Positions 52,901 to 64,000 of a stretch of DNA of 64,000 nt are shown piece by piece (position 1 is the stretch's first letter; each line of letters opens with the position of its first letter). The notes beneath the pieces were generated by a model. The model ran no database searches and was not told where the DNA came from. It worked only from the letters and a program-made list of their open reading frames with translations. This DNA comes from Daphnia pulex (Eukaryota > Arthropoda > Branchiopoda > Diplostraca > Daphniidae). The translations under genes were made by a program, and so were the position numbers. The stretch lies in contig NC_060021.1 of assembly GCF_021134715.1 (NCBI RefSeq), positions 6,790,501 to 6,854,500 on the forward strand, in the 5' to 3' direction.

Positions 52901-53424
52901 ATCGCCTGTCAAACGACGAAGAAGAGGAGCTGTTCTGGGTGCGTCCGATCAGAATTCATCCCGCAGAGGCAGAGGTCACGGTCGGAGTCCAAGAAGAACT
53001 GGTGAGTTAATTTTTATTTCATGAAATGAAGTAATAATTAAATTATTTATCATATTCCCGTTTTAAGGTTCCGATAGCGAGGATACAGTAACAGATTACG
53101 TTAATTCCTCGAGCATGGGATCAGGTTGTGTGAGCTTGTCCAATTATCAGCCTCGTTCGTCTCGATACAATTTCTGCACAGATCTCGGTAATTAACGTCT
53201 TTTCCTATTTAATTTTTCAAACTTAACGCGATGTGTAAAAATTGTTATTAATTTTTTTTTTATTTTACGTAGACCCAGAGTTGGACGCAACACAGCGCAT
53301 CGCTTCTTTACAGGACAAACTTCGCGAATTAAGACAAACCTACAGTGCATTGAAGGCAAGGGTCATGCTAATCGACCGCCGTAGAAAGAAATTGAAGCGC
53401 AAAGAGAAGGAAGCCGCATCTTGA
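46993..53424 (+). CDS. ARID4: AT-rich interactive domain protein 4 (RBBP1-like)
   Basis: Chromatin adaptor of Sin3/HDAC corepressor complexes. Twenty exons: 46993-46995, 47063-47170, 47237-47302, 47366-47459, 47514-47673, 47738-47986, 48049-48128, 48200-48587, 48665-49268, 49329-49591, 49666-49777, 49841-50082, 50146-50687, 50755-51167, 51239-51489, 51556-52186, 52254-52600, 52670-53001, 53068-53187, 53273-53424. Total 1,718 residues. Order of domains: N-terminal Tudor region ([20 protein letters not shown], then [16 protein letters not shown]), RBB1NT/PWWP-like block ([20 protein letters not shown]), ARID ([20 protein letters not shown] to [13 protein letters not shown], residues about 350-460), and a chromobarrel ([11 protein letters not shown] ... 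[19 protein letters not shown]). Long acidic, Ser-rich and Pro-rich disordered regions follow, then a short C-terminal coiled coil ([20 protein letters not shown]), as in vertebrate ARID4A/B. The ATG stands alone in its exon. Confidence 0.93.
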
Positions 53425-54382
53425 TAACATGATGGATTAACAAAATATGCACAATAGGTTTTCTTAATTTTATTCGATTATGACAAGTGACTTTATAAAA
53501 CAGTTTGTGTTATTTATTTCTAACTGACCGCCGTTGCGATGAATCATGCATTTCCCATTGTTTCTCATTTCATTGTTTGTATATGTGTGCGTGTATGGAA
53601 TACTCTCTCAACATCCTCGTCGTGGATGCGTGATGACTAGAGCCTTGACAGTCGATACTTCGTGAAAAGATCCACTGGTGGTTGCAATTCAATCAGAATC
53701 CTGAAGAAAAAAAGCCCGTATTCCCACTATTGATAAATAGCCAGCTATTCTGGTTAATTTGTTATCTTATATTGGTGAACTGATGTTGGACCTGATTAGA
53801 ATAACCCCATTGATGATTCATTTAGTTGCCATTTGTTTAAAAATGAGAGAAGCAAACTTTTCCCCTATTGTTAAGGTTCTTGACATGGTAACGTGAAAAC
53901 TCGCATTTTAAATGATTGATTTCTAATTGTTTTTGCATCCCTTTTCTTTCATTCTCCATCTGTCTTTTTAAATTTCTGAAATGAAGACCTTTATGATTTC
54001 CCCACTTTACGCCCTAACCTCAGTTTTTCGTATGGTATTTCGGCCATTTCCTCCCTAATTTTAGAGAAAAAACATTGAGCAATTTCATTTCGGAGATGTT
54101 TTACAGCTTTGAAATGGAATAAAATACGATAATTATGTCTTTTGGCGATCGAATTTTGAAATACAATTTATTAGCGGATAGAAAAAAGCTGACTTTAAAT
54201 CAAATCGCAACGCTGTAGAAGTAGTTGAAGTTTTGTTCATGCAAATTAGCAGCTGTTTGCTGGGGGGTAGTCGAGTCTTTATTTTTTTTGTTCTTGTTTC
54301 TTCATTCCTATTCGATTTACTTCTTCCATTGGAATTGGTGACAAAGTGCGTTACTTCTCACTTGGGAATTAACAATTCAAAC
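53425..54382. other. ARID4 3' flank and OTUB1 upstream region
   Basis: About 960 bp without coding potential. The left half is probably ARID4 3' UTR; the right half must hold the otubain promoter and leader. Confidence 0.5.
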
Positions 54383-55556
54383 ATGGAAATGGTACCAGAA
54401 ACGGGTATGTTAATACGGAAATACGTGACGAGTTTTCATTGATTCGTTAATGGCATGTTTTGTTATTTTTAAACCAAGAAATCCAAGATGAAGGCATTCT
54501 AAAGCAGCAAAGAGAGATTGAAAAAGAGGTTTGTTGACATTGCTGTGACCAAGAATTTTATAAATGTTAAATGATCTCTTAATATATTTTGGTCAACAAT
54601 TGTGTTTTGCTACTCTCATGTCAATGTATTTTTATCTTTAAGTTATCTTATTTACAAATAATAGGTTGCAGAGATCCATCCCTTGGTTGGAAATAAACAA
54701 CCACTGACATGTCTACTGAAAGAGTACATGGATGATCCAATATATACAAATAAGTTGACAAAATTGGCTGGTGTGTATCAGTCGATCAGAAGAGTGCGAC
54801 CAGATGGAAACTGCTTTTTCAGAGGATTTGGATTTTCCTATTTTGAAAGACTTCTGGATAATGAAGAAGAATGGAAAACATTTCAGGCTATTGTGATGGG
54901 CACAAAGGATCAGCTGATATCACAAGGATTTCCTAAATTTACTCTAGAAGACTTCTTTGATTCGGTATGGATCCATAAGAATAAGAAAAATGAATTCCTT
55001 GTAATATTGTTTTTTTTTTTTTTTTTTTTTAGTTTATGGAAGTAGTTAACCGCCTTGGAGGTGAGGGGAAAATGGACGCAGAAGAATTAAGTCGAATTTT
55101 CAACGATGCCGGGGTAAGTATGAGCAAGAAAACGTTTCGATACTTTGACTTACGTGTGATATTTCTACAGACCAGTGATTATTTGGTTGTTTATCTCCGC
55201 CTTGTAACATCTGGACAATTACAAAAAGAGGAAGACTTCTACCAGAATTTCTTGGAGGGAGGCAAGAGTATGAGAGAATTTTGTCAGCAGGTACTACAAT
55301 AAGTGGGAGAGAGAAGTTTTAAAATCTTTAACTTAATTGTACTCTTAATTTTCAGGAAGTGGAACCCATGTATCGCGAATCGGATCACATGCATGCCATA
55401 GCCCTAGGATCAGCTTTGAAAGTTGGTATTCGAGTTGTTTATTTAGATCGAGGTGAAATTACCACTAGTCCTCCAGAACATGATTTCCCAGAAGATTGCA
55501 CTCCTTCCGTTTATCTGCTATATAGACCCGGCCATTACGATATTCTGTACAAGTAA
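54383..55556 (+). CDS. OTUB1: Ubiquitin thioesterase otubain
   Basis: OTU-family cysteine protease that cleaves Lys48-linked ubiquitin chains and, non-catalytically, blocks E2 enzymes. Exons: 54383-54404, 54479-54528, 54665-54964, 55033-55113, 55171-55290, 55356-55556, giving 257 residues (human 271). The catalytic Asp and Cys are in RPDGNCFFRGFGFSY and the catalytic His in YRPGHYDILYK at the end. ESDHMHAIALGSALKVGIRV is the usual conserved central block. The N-terminal helix that binds ubiquitin-loaded E2 (EIQDEGILKQQREIEKEVAE) is present. AATAAA begins five bases after the stop. Confidence 0.96.
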
Positions 55557-56081
55557 AGACGAATAAAACCGAAGATATTTCCCTTTTTCAAGAAATGAAT
55601 TGAGCAAGTTAAACGTTATTAATATACAATTGTATTCTGCATACGACGGCGCAGTGTTATACAAAAAAAAAATAAGCCATGCCAGTTGTTCTTATCTAGA
55701 AATGGGTTGAAAAAACGTATTTACAAAAACCAGATTGTTTCGGCGGACTTCCACCTTTCTTCCTTTAGAACGCTGCAACCTGTAACGAAACAAAACACTG
55801 CACGGCATTAATAATTTTTTCCGATTTACAAGGATCGACCAGGATTATAATGAAAGGAAACAGACCATTTTACGATACATTAATAACCTAACCCAATGGT
55901 GCAAGAACCTCGGTAGTTGATCATATATGGGGTGGTAGGCTCCATCAATGTGTAACAACACTGTGAATATTCATAGAAAATGCATAATACAAACAAACAA
56001 AAAACATACTGGCATAGCTAAATATGTGACACAGGGCACCTACATTTAAGAATGTTTGTAATTTGATAGGTTTCCATATCC
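55557..56081. other. Spacer between convergent OTUB1 and CREBZF-like genes
   Basis: 525 bp with the OTUB1 polyadenylation signal at 55562-55567 and the 3' UTR of the bZIP gene. Nothing else was recognised. Confidence 0.55.
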
Positions 56082-56951
56082 TCAAACTTGTGCAGACCAT
56101 TTCTCCTGGGCTCTGGTAGCACACGCGACACAAAATTCGAGTGACATTTGCTTGTTGAAAACATGTAAACACACTCCAGCTGGAAGAGGTACGGCTTGAC
56201 GGGTAGTCTCGGGAAGAAGTGTGTCATCACCAAATAAATTTATATCTTCTTCACTGAAATTGGACAAAACGTCAAGGGATTCCGCATCAAGTTGTGTTGG
56301 GCACATGGGTGAACTGGGCATCCAGTCATAGCAGTCGTCCTCATCATGGATGGTACTGGTGCCGCTGGAACTTTCACTCGTCCGTTCCATTTTGATCTTT
56401 TTTGAACCTTCAATGACTGACAATTCCACAGCAGCTGTTCTCTTTAAAGGATAGGTTGGCCTTAAAGATGTAGACATGGGAATAGATGAATCCTGTTTGA
56501 TAGTTTTGATGAGTCCAGATATCTCTTGAACATTAGCTAGAATACTTTTGAAGTACAGAATCTCTTTTTGAAGTTCATCAATGGTACTGTCCTTTTCCTT
56601 CAACTTGTCCACCAGGTATTCGTTTTCTTTCTTGGCTGCAGAGAGATTTTCTTCAAGTCCATTTATGTAACGTTTCTTCTTAAGACGGTTTTCTCTGGCC
56701 AGCAGTGCATTCTTTGAAAGCGAGGCGCTGTCTGTGTCTTCATCTGACCTCGGTGATGAAATTTCTGGAATTTTATCTTGAGATGACTTCCCCAGAACAA
56801 CATTTTGTGGCAATGCCACACGGATTACCTTGTATTGTGGGGTGGAGGCGTGTGGTCCAGACTGAGAAACATTTATAGTTCTGTATGATTTCATTGATTG
56901 TGGGATTCCTCCACTAGTAGTGAGCAGTCTGACAATCTTTGTCTCAGGCAT
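56082..56951 (-). CDS. CREBZF: bZIP transcription factor of the CREBZF (Zhangfei) type
   Basis: Single-exon coding region of 289 residues from MPETKIVRLLTTS. The bZIP lies at residues about 80-143: basic part KNALLARENRLKKKRYINGL, then a leucine zipper (LEENLSA, LVDKLKE, IDELQKE, ILYFKSIL). The pattern N-A-x-x-A-R-x-N-R-L-K-K-K is close to CREBZF and unlike CREB or ATF4. The C-terminal block VCLHVFNKQMSLEFCVACAT also fits that family. The stretch between is Ser/Thr- and acidic-rich, a likely activation region. I see no exact (D/E)HxY HCF-1-binding motif. A splice-donor-like site near 57035 suggests a noncoding 5' exon further right. Confidence 0.75.
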   Translation of the reverse strand: MPETKIVRLLTTSGGIPQSMKSYRTINVSQSGPHASTPQYKVIRVALPQNVVLGKSSQDKIPEISSPRSDEDTDSASLSKNALLARENRLKKKRYINGLEENLSAAKKENEYLVDKLKEKDSTIDELQKEILYFKSILANVQEISGLIKTIKQDSSIPMSTSLRPTYPLKRTAAVELSVIEGSKKIKMERTSESSSGTSTIHDEDDCYDWMPSSPMCPTQLDAESLDVLSNFSEEDINLFGDDTLLPETTRQAVPLPAGVCLHVFNKQMSLEFCVACATRAQEKWSAQV

Positions 56952-58060
56952 TTTGTTGGATTTGTTTGGGAAAAAGAAAAGCAATAGACAGTTTAATCTG
57001 TATATGGGAGCCTATGTCGATCGTCTTAACTTACTGAGAACTCGGAAGAAATTTAGCTTTCAGGTGCTCTCAAGGAATTTCTTACAATTTTAGCAATCTG
57101 TAATGCACAAAAACATTAAAGGTGGTTAATAAAGGGAAAACAAAATGAAAATGTGAAGGTTTACCTTGAAAATAAGTAGGACAAAGAAAGCGCTGAAAAA
57201 ATGGCGTACACTCTGGAATCAGTTTTATTTATTCTGTGTTGCTCTCTCTTCTGTCTTTCTCAACTCGTGCTGCTTATCGATACGAACAATTGCATCACTG
57301 GCGTTGCCAGATTTTGACCTAAAAATTCAATCGCAATCAAGCCCCTCTGTGGCACCTTCGAGATTTTATAAGTCTCCTTTCGTTTTTTTTCTTGATTAGG
57401 AAATTTAAAAATTAAGTTTTCGTATTGTTTTCTCTGTTCGTCATCTTATACTCTCACTGTTGCACCTCTTGTGTGGAATAAAATTTCCGTCTTTTGTCTT
57501 TCAAATTAGGGTGGGTCAAAAATTTTTCTGATACGACTATACTATATGACGCTAGTTGTTCGTGTGCCCGTGGTCTCGCAAAATTGAACTGAAATTTGAC
57601 CCGTTTAAAGGGTCCCTTGATATCTGAATTGCATCAATAACAGCAGCCCATGAAAATTCAAGTTTTCATCAACAATATCATAATCAGGCGGTTGAATAAA
57701 TAATTTTATTATATGGGCAAATTATACATATTTATTCTTATGAATGGTTCACTGGAACTATTTAAATAGTGCAGGATACATGGGAAGAAGGTGATTAATC
57801 AGTAATATTAGCATGAAAATGTCTTTATTCTCCAAATAGTAAATCACATTGGACACCGCACTCATTTCCTTAATTTTATTACTTAGATGTCAAAAGTTTT
57901 AAGGGACCACAATAAACTTCTGATTTTTAATAAAGAAATTAAAGGATTACAATAAACTTCTTATTTGAATTAAAAAACCATTCATGAACATGATATGTTT
58001 TCCCACTATTTGTTGGGCCAGAATGAAATACAATTTTGCTTGTCAAGGCTCTTGCTTTAG
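56952..58060. other. Upstream region of the bZIP gene and AT-rich spacer
   Basis: It includes the probable 5' UTR exon and promoter of the bZIP gene up to about 57240. A segment at 57335-57415 (atcaagcccct-gtggc-ccttcgagatttt) recurs near 59555-59610. No gene was recognised. Confidence 0.4.
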
Positions 58061-59610
58061 AGTACCTACAAATATAAAAACAACCAAAATGAAATTACTC
58101 TATAAACAATCATGTGAAATAAATTATGGAAACAAACTATCTAAATGACAAGCTCCTGTTATGATATCACTTAGGGTATTATGTAAATTGACTGGCAACT
58201 TTTCTGAAATAGAAGTATGCCTGAAAAAAAACCAAAATGAAATTTGTCTAAAACAATCATGTCAAATAAAGTATGGTAACAAACTATCTAAATTCTAAAT
58301 GACAAGCTCCTGTTATGACATCACTTAAGGTGACATGTAAATCGACTGGCAACTTTTGCCATCTTCAAGACAAAACTTTCTGAAACTGAAATGCGTCTGA
58401 TGATGAATGTAATCTGCAAATAATTTTGTGGTTTAGTTTTCATCATACAGAAAGATTAATTAATAATCAATACAACCTGTCAATTCTATTTTCCACAGCT
58501 GCAGCTTTCTTTTTTCTTCGTTACAAAATTTCAACCATTAAATCATGCATGCCTTTTAAATGAGGGAAATTTGTTTTGCATCCGAATAAAGTCTGGTATG
58601 CAATGATATCACTTAAGGTGACATGTAAAAACAGTAAATCAATTTCCAACTTGTCATCTTAACGATAAAATTTTCTGAAATGGAGGTATGTCTGATGATA
58701 AATGTAATCTGCAAATTATTTTGTTGATTAGTGTTCATCACACAGAAAGATAAGTGAAAAAAATGAACACATACTCTCAATTCCCTTTTTTTGAACGTTT
58801 TCCAGTTGATTCAGCACCTACATGTGAACCATCTGTCAATGTGGTACAGATTTGATAGGTAAAGGAACCATCAGTTGTGACACAAGAGGCATGTTTTTCT
58901 TTCCTTATTATAATGCTGCAATAGTTAAAATTTGAAATATAAACATAGTGCTTCACAAGATGAAATCAATCACAAACATTCAAACGATCAAATTAAAATA
59001 CCCACAGTAGGCCATGCCACATTCCACAAGCAGACTGGCTGTTGCAAATTAACGTCGTCTGCTAGTCAGCACACAATCAACTAAAAGTCAATCTGTGTGT
59101 CTTTTTCTTGGTCAAATATCTCGCGAACCACAAATAACGTAATGCAAATTTAGTCTTTTCCGTTAAATGATAGGTTCATCTTTCAATTAGAGGTGGTTGC
59201 ATCCTCTAATTTTAGAAGACATTTTTTTCCTATATTTTAGAAGTTTCCCCTTTTTTCCCCTTTTTGCTCCCAATCTCTCGTTAATTTCGTTAATACTTAA
59301 AAAATTTAGTCATTACCTGTGTTAAAAGTCATTCTACATCGAATGGGATTAGTCGCGTCGCGATCGGAGCAGCACGAACGTGTCACGGTCCCGAAAACCC
59401 CTTCGACCAATCACGAATCGCCCCAATTCCCCAGGGACCTCTCAGGGTTAATACTATTTGGAGCGCTGTCTGAACTTTTGTTTCTTCAAATCTCTCACCC
59501 TTAAAAGGCGGTAAGCCTTCGGCTTTTTAAAATAAGAATTTTAAAAATCTCTCAGGGATCAAGCCCCTTCGTGGCGCCTTCGAGATTTTTATTATTCATT
59601 TTCGTTTTTT
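57335..59610. repeat. Pair of short dispersed direct repeats (57335-57415 and 59550-59610)
   Basis: About 33 bp are nearly identical (atcaagcccct-gtggc-ccttcgagatttt), followed in both by a ttttcgtttttttt tract. Both copies have the same orientation, 2.2 kb apart. They may be the ends or internal parts of a repeat family. A short hairpin (aagcc-ttc-ggctt) lies at about 59513-59525 next to the second copy. Confidence 0.55.
58070..58770. repeat. Imperfect tandem repeats, about three units
   Basis: Three diverged copies in direct orientation start near 58080, 58215 and 58560. The first two share caaccaaaatgaaatt-like starts, acaatcatgt-aaataaa, and atgacaagctcctgttatga. All share atatcacttaaggtgacatgtaaa and a following tttctgaaat-ga-gt-tg. 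The second and third also share gatgataaatgtaatctgcaaat-attttgt. No ORF was found. Probably noncoding repeat DNA. Confidence 0.65.
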
Positions 59611-61245
59611 TTAACGGATGCTTAATTAAAATGGTTAATTCTCTGATTAGTCTTACTTTCCATGGTTGATTGTCTTTGTGAAAATTTCGAAAGGAAAAGA
59701 GTGTTTGATGGAAACTATTTGAATGAATAATGCACTTTGGCGGGATTCTGCTTTGCCCTGCCCTCTAGTGTGTGTTTTGACACTGTATTCTATCAACTGT
59801 CCGTCATGGCGTCATTGTTGTTGTTTTTTACTTTTTTAGTGAGAATTTTACAGTGTGTAATGTTAAAAAATTTTCGATTTGGTTATTTAATTATGTATTT
59901 AAATAAATTTTTAAAGATGGAAAATATATATTGATGGGTTCTTGCGATTGCTTTGAGAATGTTTTTCTTTGTATATACGTTATATTCAAGAATATTGGTT
60001 TCGGAAATGCCATAAAGAATCATAAAGAATGAGGAAAAGAAAGAAATTTGGTGAGCTAGTGTTTCGTGGTTGTTATTTTGTCCGTGGCCTTGGTTAGTTC
60101 TTCATTTAGATTGATGTTTTCTTAGTACTGTTGATATCACATTATTCTTAGTATAACCTTGTGTTTTTCTTTTTTTCTTGATGTTTTACAGTCAGATATT
60201 CAGTGTTGATTCAGATTCTTAGTTGGAAAGTTGTTGTTTCAAATTGGCTGCTGTTGAATATTTGTCTGTTAGTTGGTGCATCAGTTTTGTGAGAAGAATT
60301 TGTTTTGAGTGAGTTTTTTGTCAGATATGAATAGTGATTAGTGATATGAATTAGTGTGATGAGTTTAGCTAAAGTTGTGTGAATTATTATGTGTTATAAT
60401 TTAATGGAGTGAAAGCAATGTAGATGAAAACTGTGGTGAGTAAATCTATTTTAGTTATTAATATGGAATGTTTTATGTATTGAATTGCTGATTTAGGAAT
60501 GATATAATTGTTTGAATGATTGATGCTTGTTGTATTTTTTTTGCGGAAGATGGTGTTGGCAATTAATAATTTTTATTGACAAAATTTTTTTTGAAATCTC
60601 GCTCGAATGGTATGATTGAATCGATTTAATGGATTGTGAAGAAATATATTGAAATCAGAAATTTTTTGTTTGTTATTGGAAGGCTTTTTGAAGGTCGGTT
60701 AATATTATTGTCATTTATTAGGATTCTTGGATTGTATTTTTATTGTAAGGGGATGATACATTAGAGATAAGTAGATAGGGCACTGAACATTGCGATTGAT
60801 AGTTTTCGTCGTGACACCTAGCGGCTAATGTTTGTATTTCATTTATAGTATATAAATTCTAAGTTTTTTAATTGAGAAGGAAAGTAGGCCTAGTGGATTG
60901 GAATAGAGAGAGTTGCTGTATATTACATTGTCAATGTACATTCCTCATTGAAAAAAAATATGTTGTATTTAGTCACTTCAGTGAATTCGTTGACAGAATT
61001 CTTTCAGTTGTCAGGTCATGGACGTGGAATGAAAAATGGAGTAGAAGCATTTTCTTTTTCATTTTATCTGATTGATGAAAAAGTTTATATTTTATAAGAT
61101 AACATTCTGGTTCAATGAATGTTTCGTACATGCAGATGTTTTTCAAATGGTTTATTGATTTATTTTATGTGACGAAAACTTGTTAATACATACAATAGTG
61201 AGCGTTATTAATATGAGTTTTGAATTGGTACAGTACAGTGTTTAA
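59611..61245. other. C-poor AT-rich stretch downstream of the helicase gene
   Basis: Over about 1.3 kb (59940-61200) the plus strand is rich in T and G and poor in C, with no long open frame. It lies downstream of the minus-strand helicase gene and may be its long 3' UTR or the noncoding tail of a mobile element. Confidence 0.4.
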
Positions 61246-64000
61246 TTAGTTGAAGTAGATAAACATTCCAATGAGAGCCAGAATACATAGAATGAAAATA
61301 AAGAGAAATAGGCATTCTACTGAAGACAGATGTCTGATGTTGAATGTACTGTAAAGTGAAGATGATGATGATGTTGTAGTCGATTCCCTGCGTGCAATAG
61401 GTCTGGTGATGATGACTCGAAAAAGGGAAGTATTGTCTTCGTTGATTTCTGAAATTGTTTCACATCTCAGGGTAGGAAATTCCATTTCAATTGAAGACGA
61501 GGTAGAAGTGTGCGGTAATGGGGCTGTTGGTTGACTGGAAGTAGAGGCGCCTACGTTGATTGTGTCGTGCGTTTTCGTTTTTTTCGGTGGTGCTGGCGCC
61601 TTTTTAGTTTTGGTGCTTTTTGAGGGAGGTTCTGTAAAAAAATGGAAAAACAATTCATTTGTTATAAAGTTATTAGAAATTGATTGGGCAGTTTGAAATA
61701 CTTGTTGTTGGTGTATCCTTTTTTTTGCGTTTTGCAGTCAGTGGCGTGTCGAGCAGTTCAGAGGGTATGAGTCTGGCATCCCAATCTCCGTGCGCATTGT
61801 AACCTTTCATCCAAGTGATGAGTTTTTTGGATGGTTGTAGCCCGTTGAGGAACTTTAAATTGTAGCTACTGGGTTGAAGAGGCATGATGCGGAGATCTTG
61901 AGCTCGTCGAACGCGAGAGACAGCCACGTAGAATCCTGGGAAAGTGATTTGCGGCATGAAGGGTCTATGATTGAGGTCGACGATTAATTTGGAGCAGGTT
62001 TGCCCTTGTATCTTATAGAGAGTGACGGAAAATCCCCAGTCAACGCCGTGTGAAATTGTTTGCAGTTTGATTTTGTTGAGTTTCCCCAGGACGGTGATAG
62101 CGAATGGTTTGCTTGTGTGTGTTTGCGATAGAGGGATGACGGCTTCTCCTTCCACTGCGGTGAGACCGATGAAGTCGTTGGGATCGGCGTGTGTGATTTT
62201 CACCAAGACCTGCGTGGGATTGTATTGTAGAATGACGTCGTCGTTGTTTCCTTCGGTGATGGCGGCCACGAGTCGTTGGCGATCTTCTCTGGGATCGAGC
62301 ACTAAGGAGTGAAAGGTGACTGGAGTCCCGTTGGTTAGTCCTCTCCTGGGGTTTATGTTGGACATCAGGAAACCAGGAGCGCCGGTCACAAAGATACCTT
62401 TGAACTGTGGTGACGTGGCGTATAGGTAATTCGTTTGAGTCTGGTTCAAGCCGTTGGCAACGATGCCGATGATGGGTTGAAACCAGACGAGTCGTGGACA
62501 ATTTTGCTGTTGTGCCAGCATCAGCAATTGGTGTTCGTTGATGCGGTAGCGCTCTTCGTTGCTGGTTACCACGATAGGGGCCTTCATCCAAGTTGGGTCT
62601 TGCGCAATATCATTTCTGGTAATGACTTTCAAACGATTGATGGTGTCCATTGATCTTGTTCTAGGATCGCTGGATGCGGATCTGAGTTTGTTGAGAAATT
62701 CGATGTGTTCTTGATCGTTTTGCGCTCGCATTTGTTGAGTCAATTCAATTTTGCGGAATTGACTGAACAATTGAGCGCCTCGCGTGCTTGGCCCGGTCGA
62801 TGCAGTGTGAGTATTTGCGGGAGCTTGAGTGCTGACGTACTTAAGAAGGGCGGCGTACAACGATTCGGCTGGCGCTACTGGTGGGAGTTGGTTAAAATCT
62901 CCCATGATGATGATGGCTACGTCGCCGAAAGGATGGTTGTCGCCCATCATTTGTTGCATGCGACAGTCATCTTGGGCGAAGAGTTCTGGTCCGACGAAGG
63001 AAATCTCGTCGATGATTTTGCACACCATTGTTTCATGTTGCGCTCGCTCTTGAATGTTGGCCAATTTCATGGCGTTCAGTTTCGGCAGAAAGCTCCGACT
63101 GTCGTGAAAAATTGGAATCGAAGCGAAGTTGTGCATCGTTCTTCCGTTTGGTAGATTGCTGGCCGCGATGCCAGTGGGAGCGACGCAGGCCACCGTGAAC
63201 TGCAGCGCTGCAGCTGCTTCTTGAATGCACTCGGCAAGGAATGATTTTCCAGTGCCGGGTCCTCCGTGCACGAGTAGATGGAAGGGTTTCGGTTTCGGCC
63301 CTTGTCCATCTTTGAAGCGCCGGAATTCCTCGAAGTAAGCGTTGGCAATATTCCATATGGCTTTTTGAGAAACATTGAGTTTGTCAGACAGTCGGGTACC
63401 TTGAGGGAGGTGTTGGTTGGTGGTCCAAAGTCCGGGAACGACGGTGTCGTCATTGCCGTCGGTAGATGGTGGGTGAATGATGTCGGCTCGCAATCGGGCT
63501 AAAATACCGTGGAGGTTGCTGTCGTCGTTGTCCGATCGCAGCATGTGATTGGCTGAGGTGGGGGTTTGCGGCGTCGCTCGTTGATGTTCTTGCGGCTGGA
63601 AGAGGCGCCGCAGAGCCAACGCGGTAGCTTGGTAGTATTCCAAGTGTGAGTGATTGGCTCTCTCCAACAGGTCGTCGGCCGAAGCTCTGTCGCGCAAAAT
63701 GTTGATGTTTTCTTGAGCCGCCGTTGCCGCCATGGTCTCTTGGATTCGAATCTCGTTTGAAAGAAGCGTCGATCCTTCTGGAGGTTCTAGCGTTGATCGT
63801 AGAGACTCGCTTCCGTCTTTTTTGTTCCATTGCTTGGCGCACTGGCAACGATGCTTACTGGCCGCTGTTCTATCTTCGCCGGAAATGCGCAGTCCGTGGG
63901 CTGCGTTGGTGATCCATTTTGAACGAATGCGATTAAGGAACGACGGACCTTCTTGATTGTGTCCGTGTTCCAGGATGTGCATGTACTGGCACAGATCGTT
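61246..64000 (-). mobile_element. Helitron-like PIF1-family helicase gene, 5' part off-window
   Basis: The frame is open to the window edge (NDLCQYMHILEHGHNQ) and runs to 61702, then splices (acaa|gtatttc to ctgtag... acceptor at 61632) to a terminal exon 61631-61246. Superfamily 1 helicase motifs are all present: Walker A HGGPGTGKS at residues 239-247 counted from the Met at 63982, Walker B KIIDEISFVG, motif III IIIMGDFNQLPPV, motif IV ELTQQMRAQND, and motif VI FPGFYVAVSRVRR. This arrangement is that of the helicase half of a Helitron Rep/Hel protein; the HUH endonuclease would lie to the right, outside the window. The terminal exon adds a Lys/Pro-rich linker and a strongly hydrophobic C-terminal segment (CLFLFIFILCILALIGMFIY), predicted to span a membrane. 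A host PIF1 gene is less likely given the family's divergence. The splice is inferred. Confidence 0.75.

Noticed and set aside
62040-62591. 183-codon minus-strand frame and several plus-strand frames within the helicase gene
   Set aside because: Overlaps the helicase frame, which carries all family motifs; these have none.

Overview
The window is eukaryotic nuclear DNA from an arthropod, most probably a branchiopod crustacean of the Daphnia type. This is inferred from tightly packed genes, many GT-AG introns of about 55-90 bp, and protein families that look arthropod throughout. I reconstructed exon chains by hand from splice signals and reading-frame continuity. Every complete chain sums to a multiple of three and gives a length close to the family norm.

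Layout, left to right: 3' part of Golgi alpha-mannosidase II (+); an F-box/LRR gene (-); condensin subunit NCAPD2 (-) with a 282-bp palindromic mobile element just upstream; a divergent gene pair, Wntless (-) and a HAUS7-like augmin subunit (+), present twice in tandem; NMD3 (-); about 5 kb of gene-poor DNA holding repeated remnants related to the C-terminal part of DNA topoisomerase II; an SLC6 nutrient amino-acid transporter (-); an unidentified short stretch; biliverdin reductase B (+); a TASK-type two-pore K+ channel (-); acetyl-CoA synthetase (-); exocyst EXOC5/Sec10 (+); PRMT1 (-); ARID4 chromatin protein (+); otubain (+); a CREBZF-type bZIP factor (-); about 4 kb of AT-rich repeat-bearing DNA; and, running off the right end, a Helitron-like PIF1 helicase (-).

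The most informative structure is the Wntless/HAUS7 duplication. The two units (about 13.2-16.85 kb and 17.2-20.9 kb) are reciprocally truncated: the left unit has a complete Wntless and a broken HAUS7, and the right unit has a Wntless without its last exon and a complete HAUS7. About 343 bp copied from NCAPD2, some 6 kb away, sits exactly at the junction. This is what a tandem duplication with a templated insertion would leave.

Most genes are unrelated housekeeping genes sharing a compact neighbourhood. Several are head-to-head and probably share promoters (Wntless/HAUS7 265 bp apart, ACSS2/EXOC5 565 bp, PRMT1/ARID4 about 1.1 kb). I found no tRNA, rRNA or CRISPR features.
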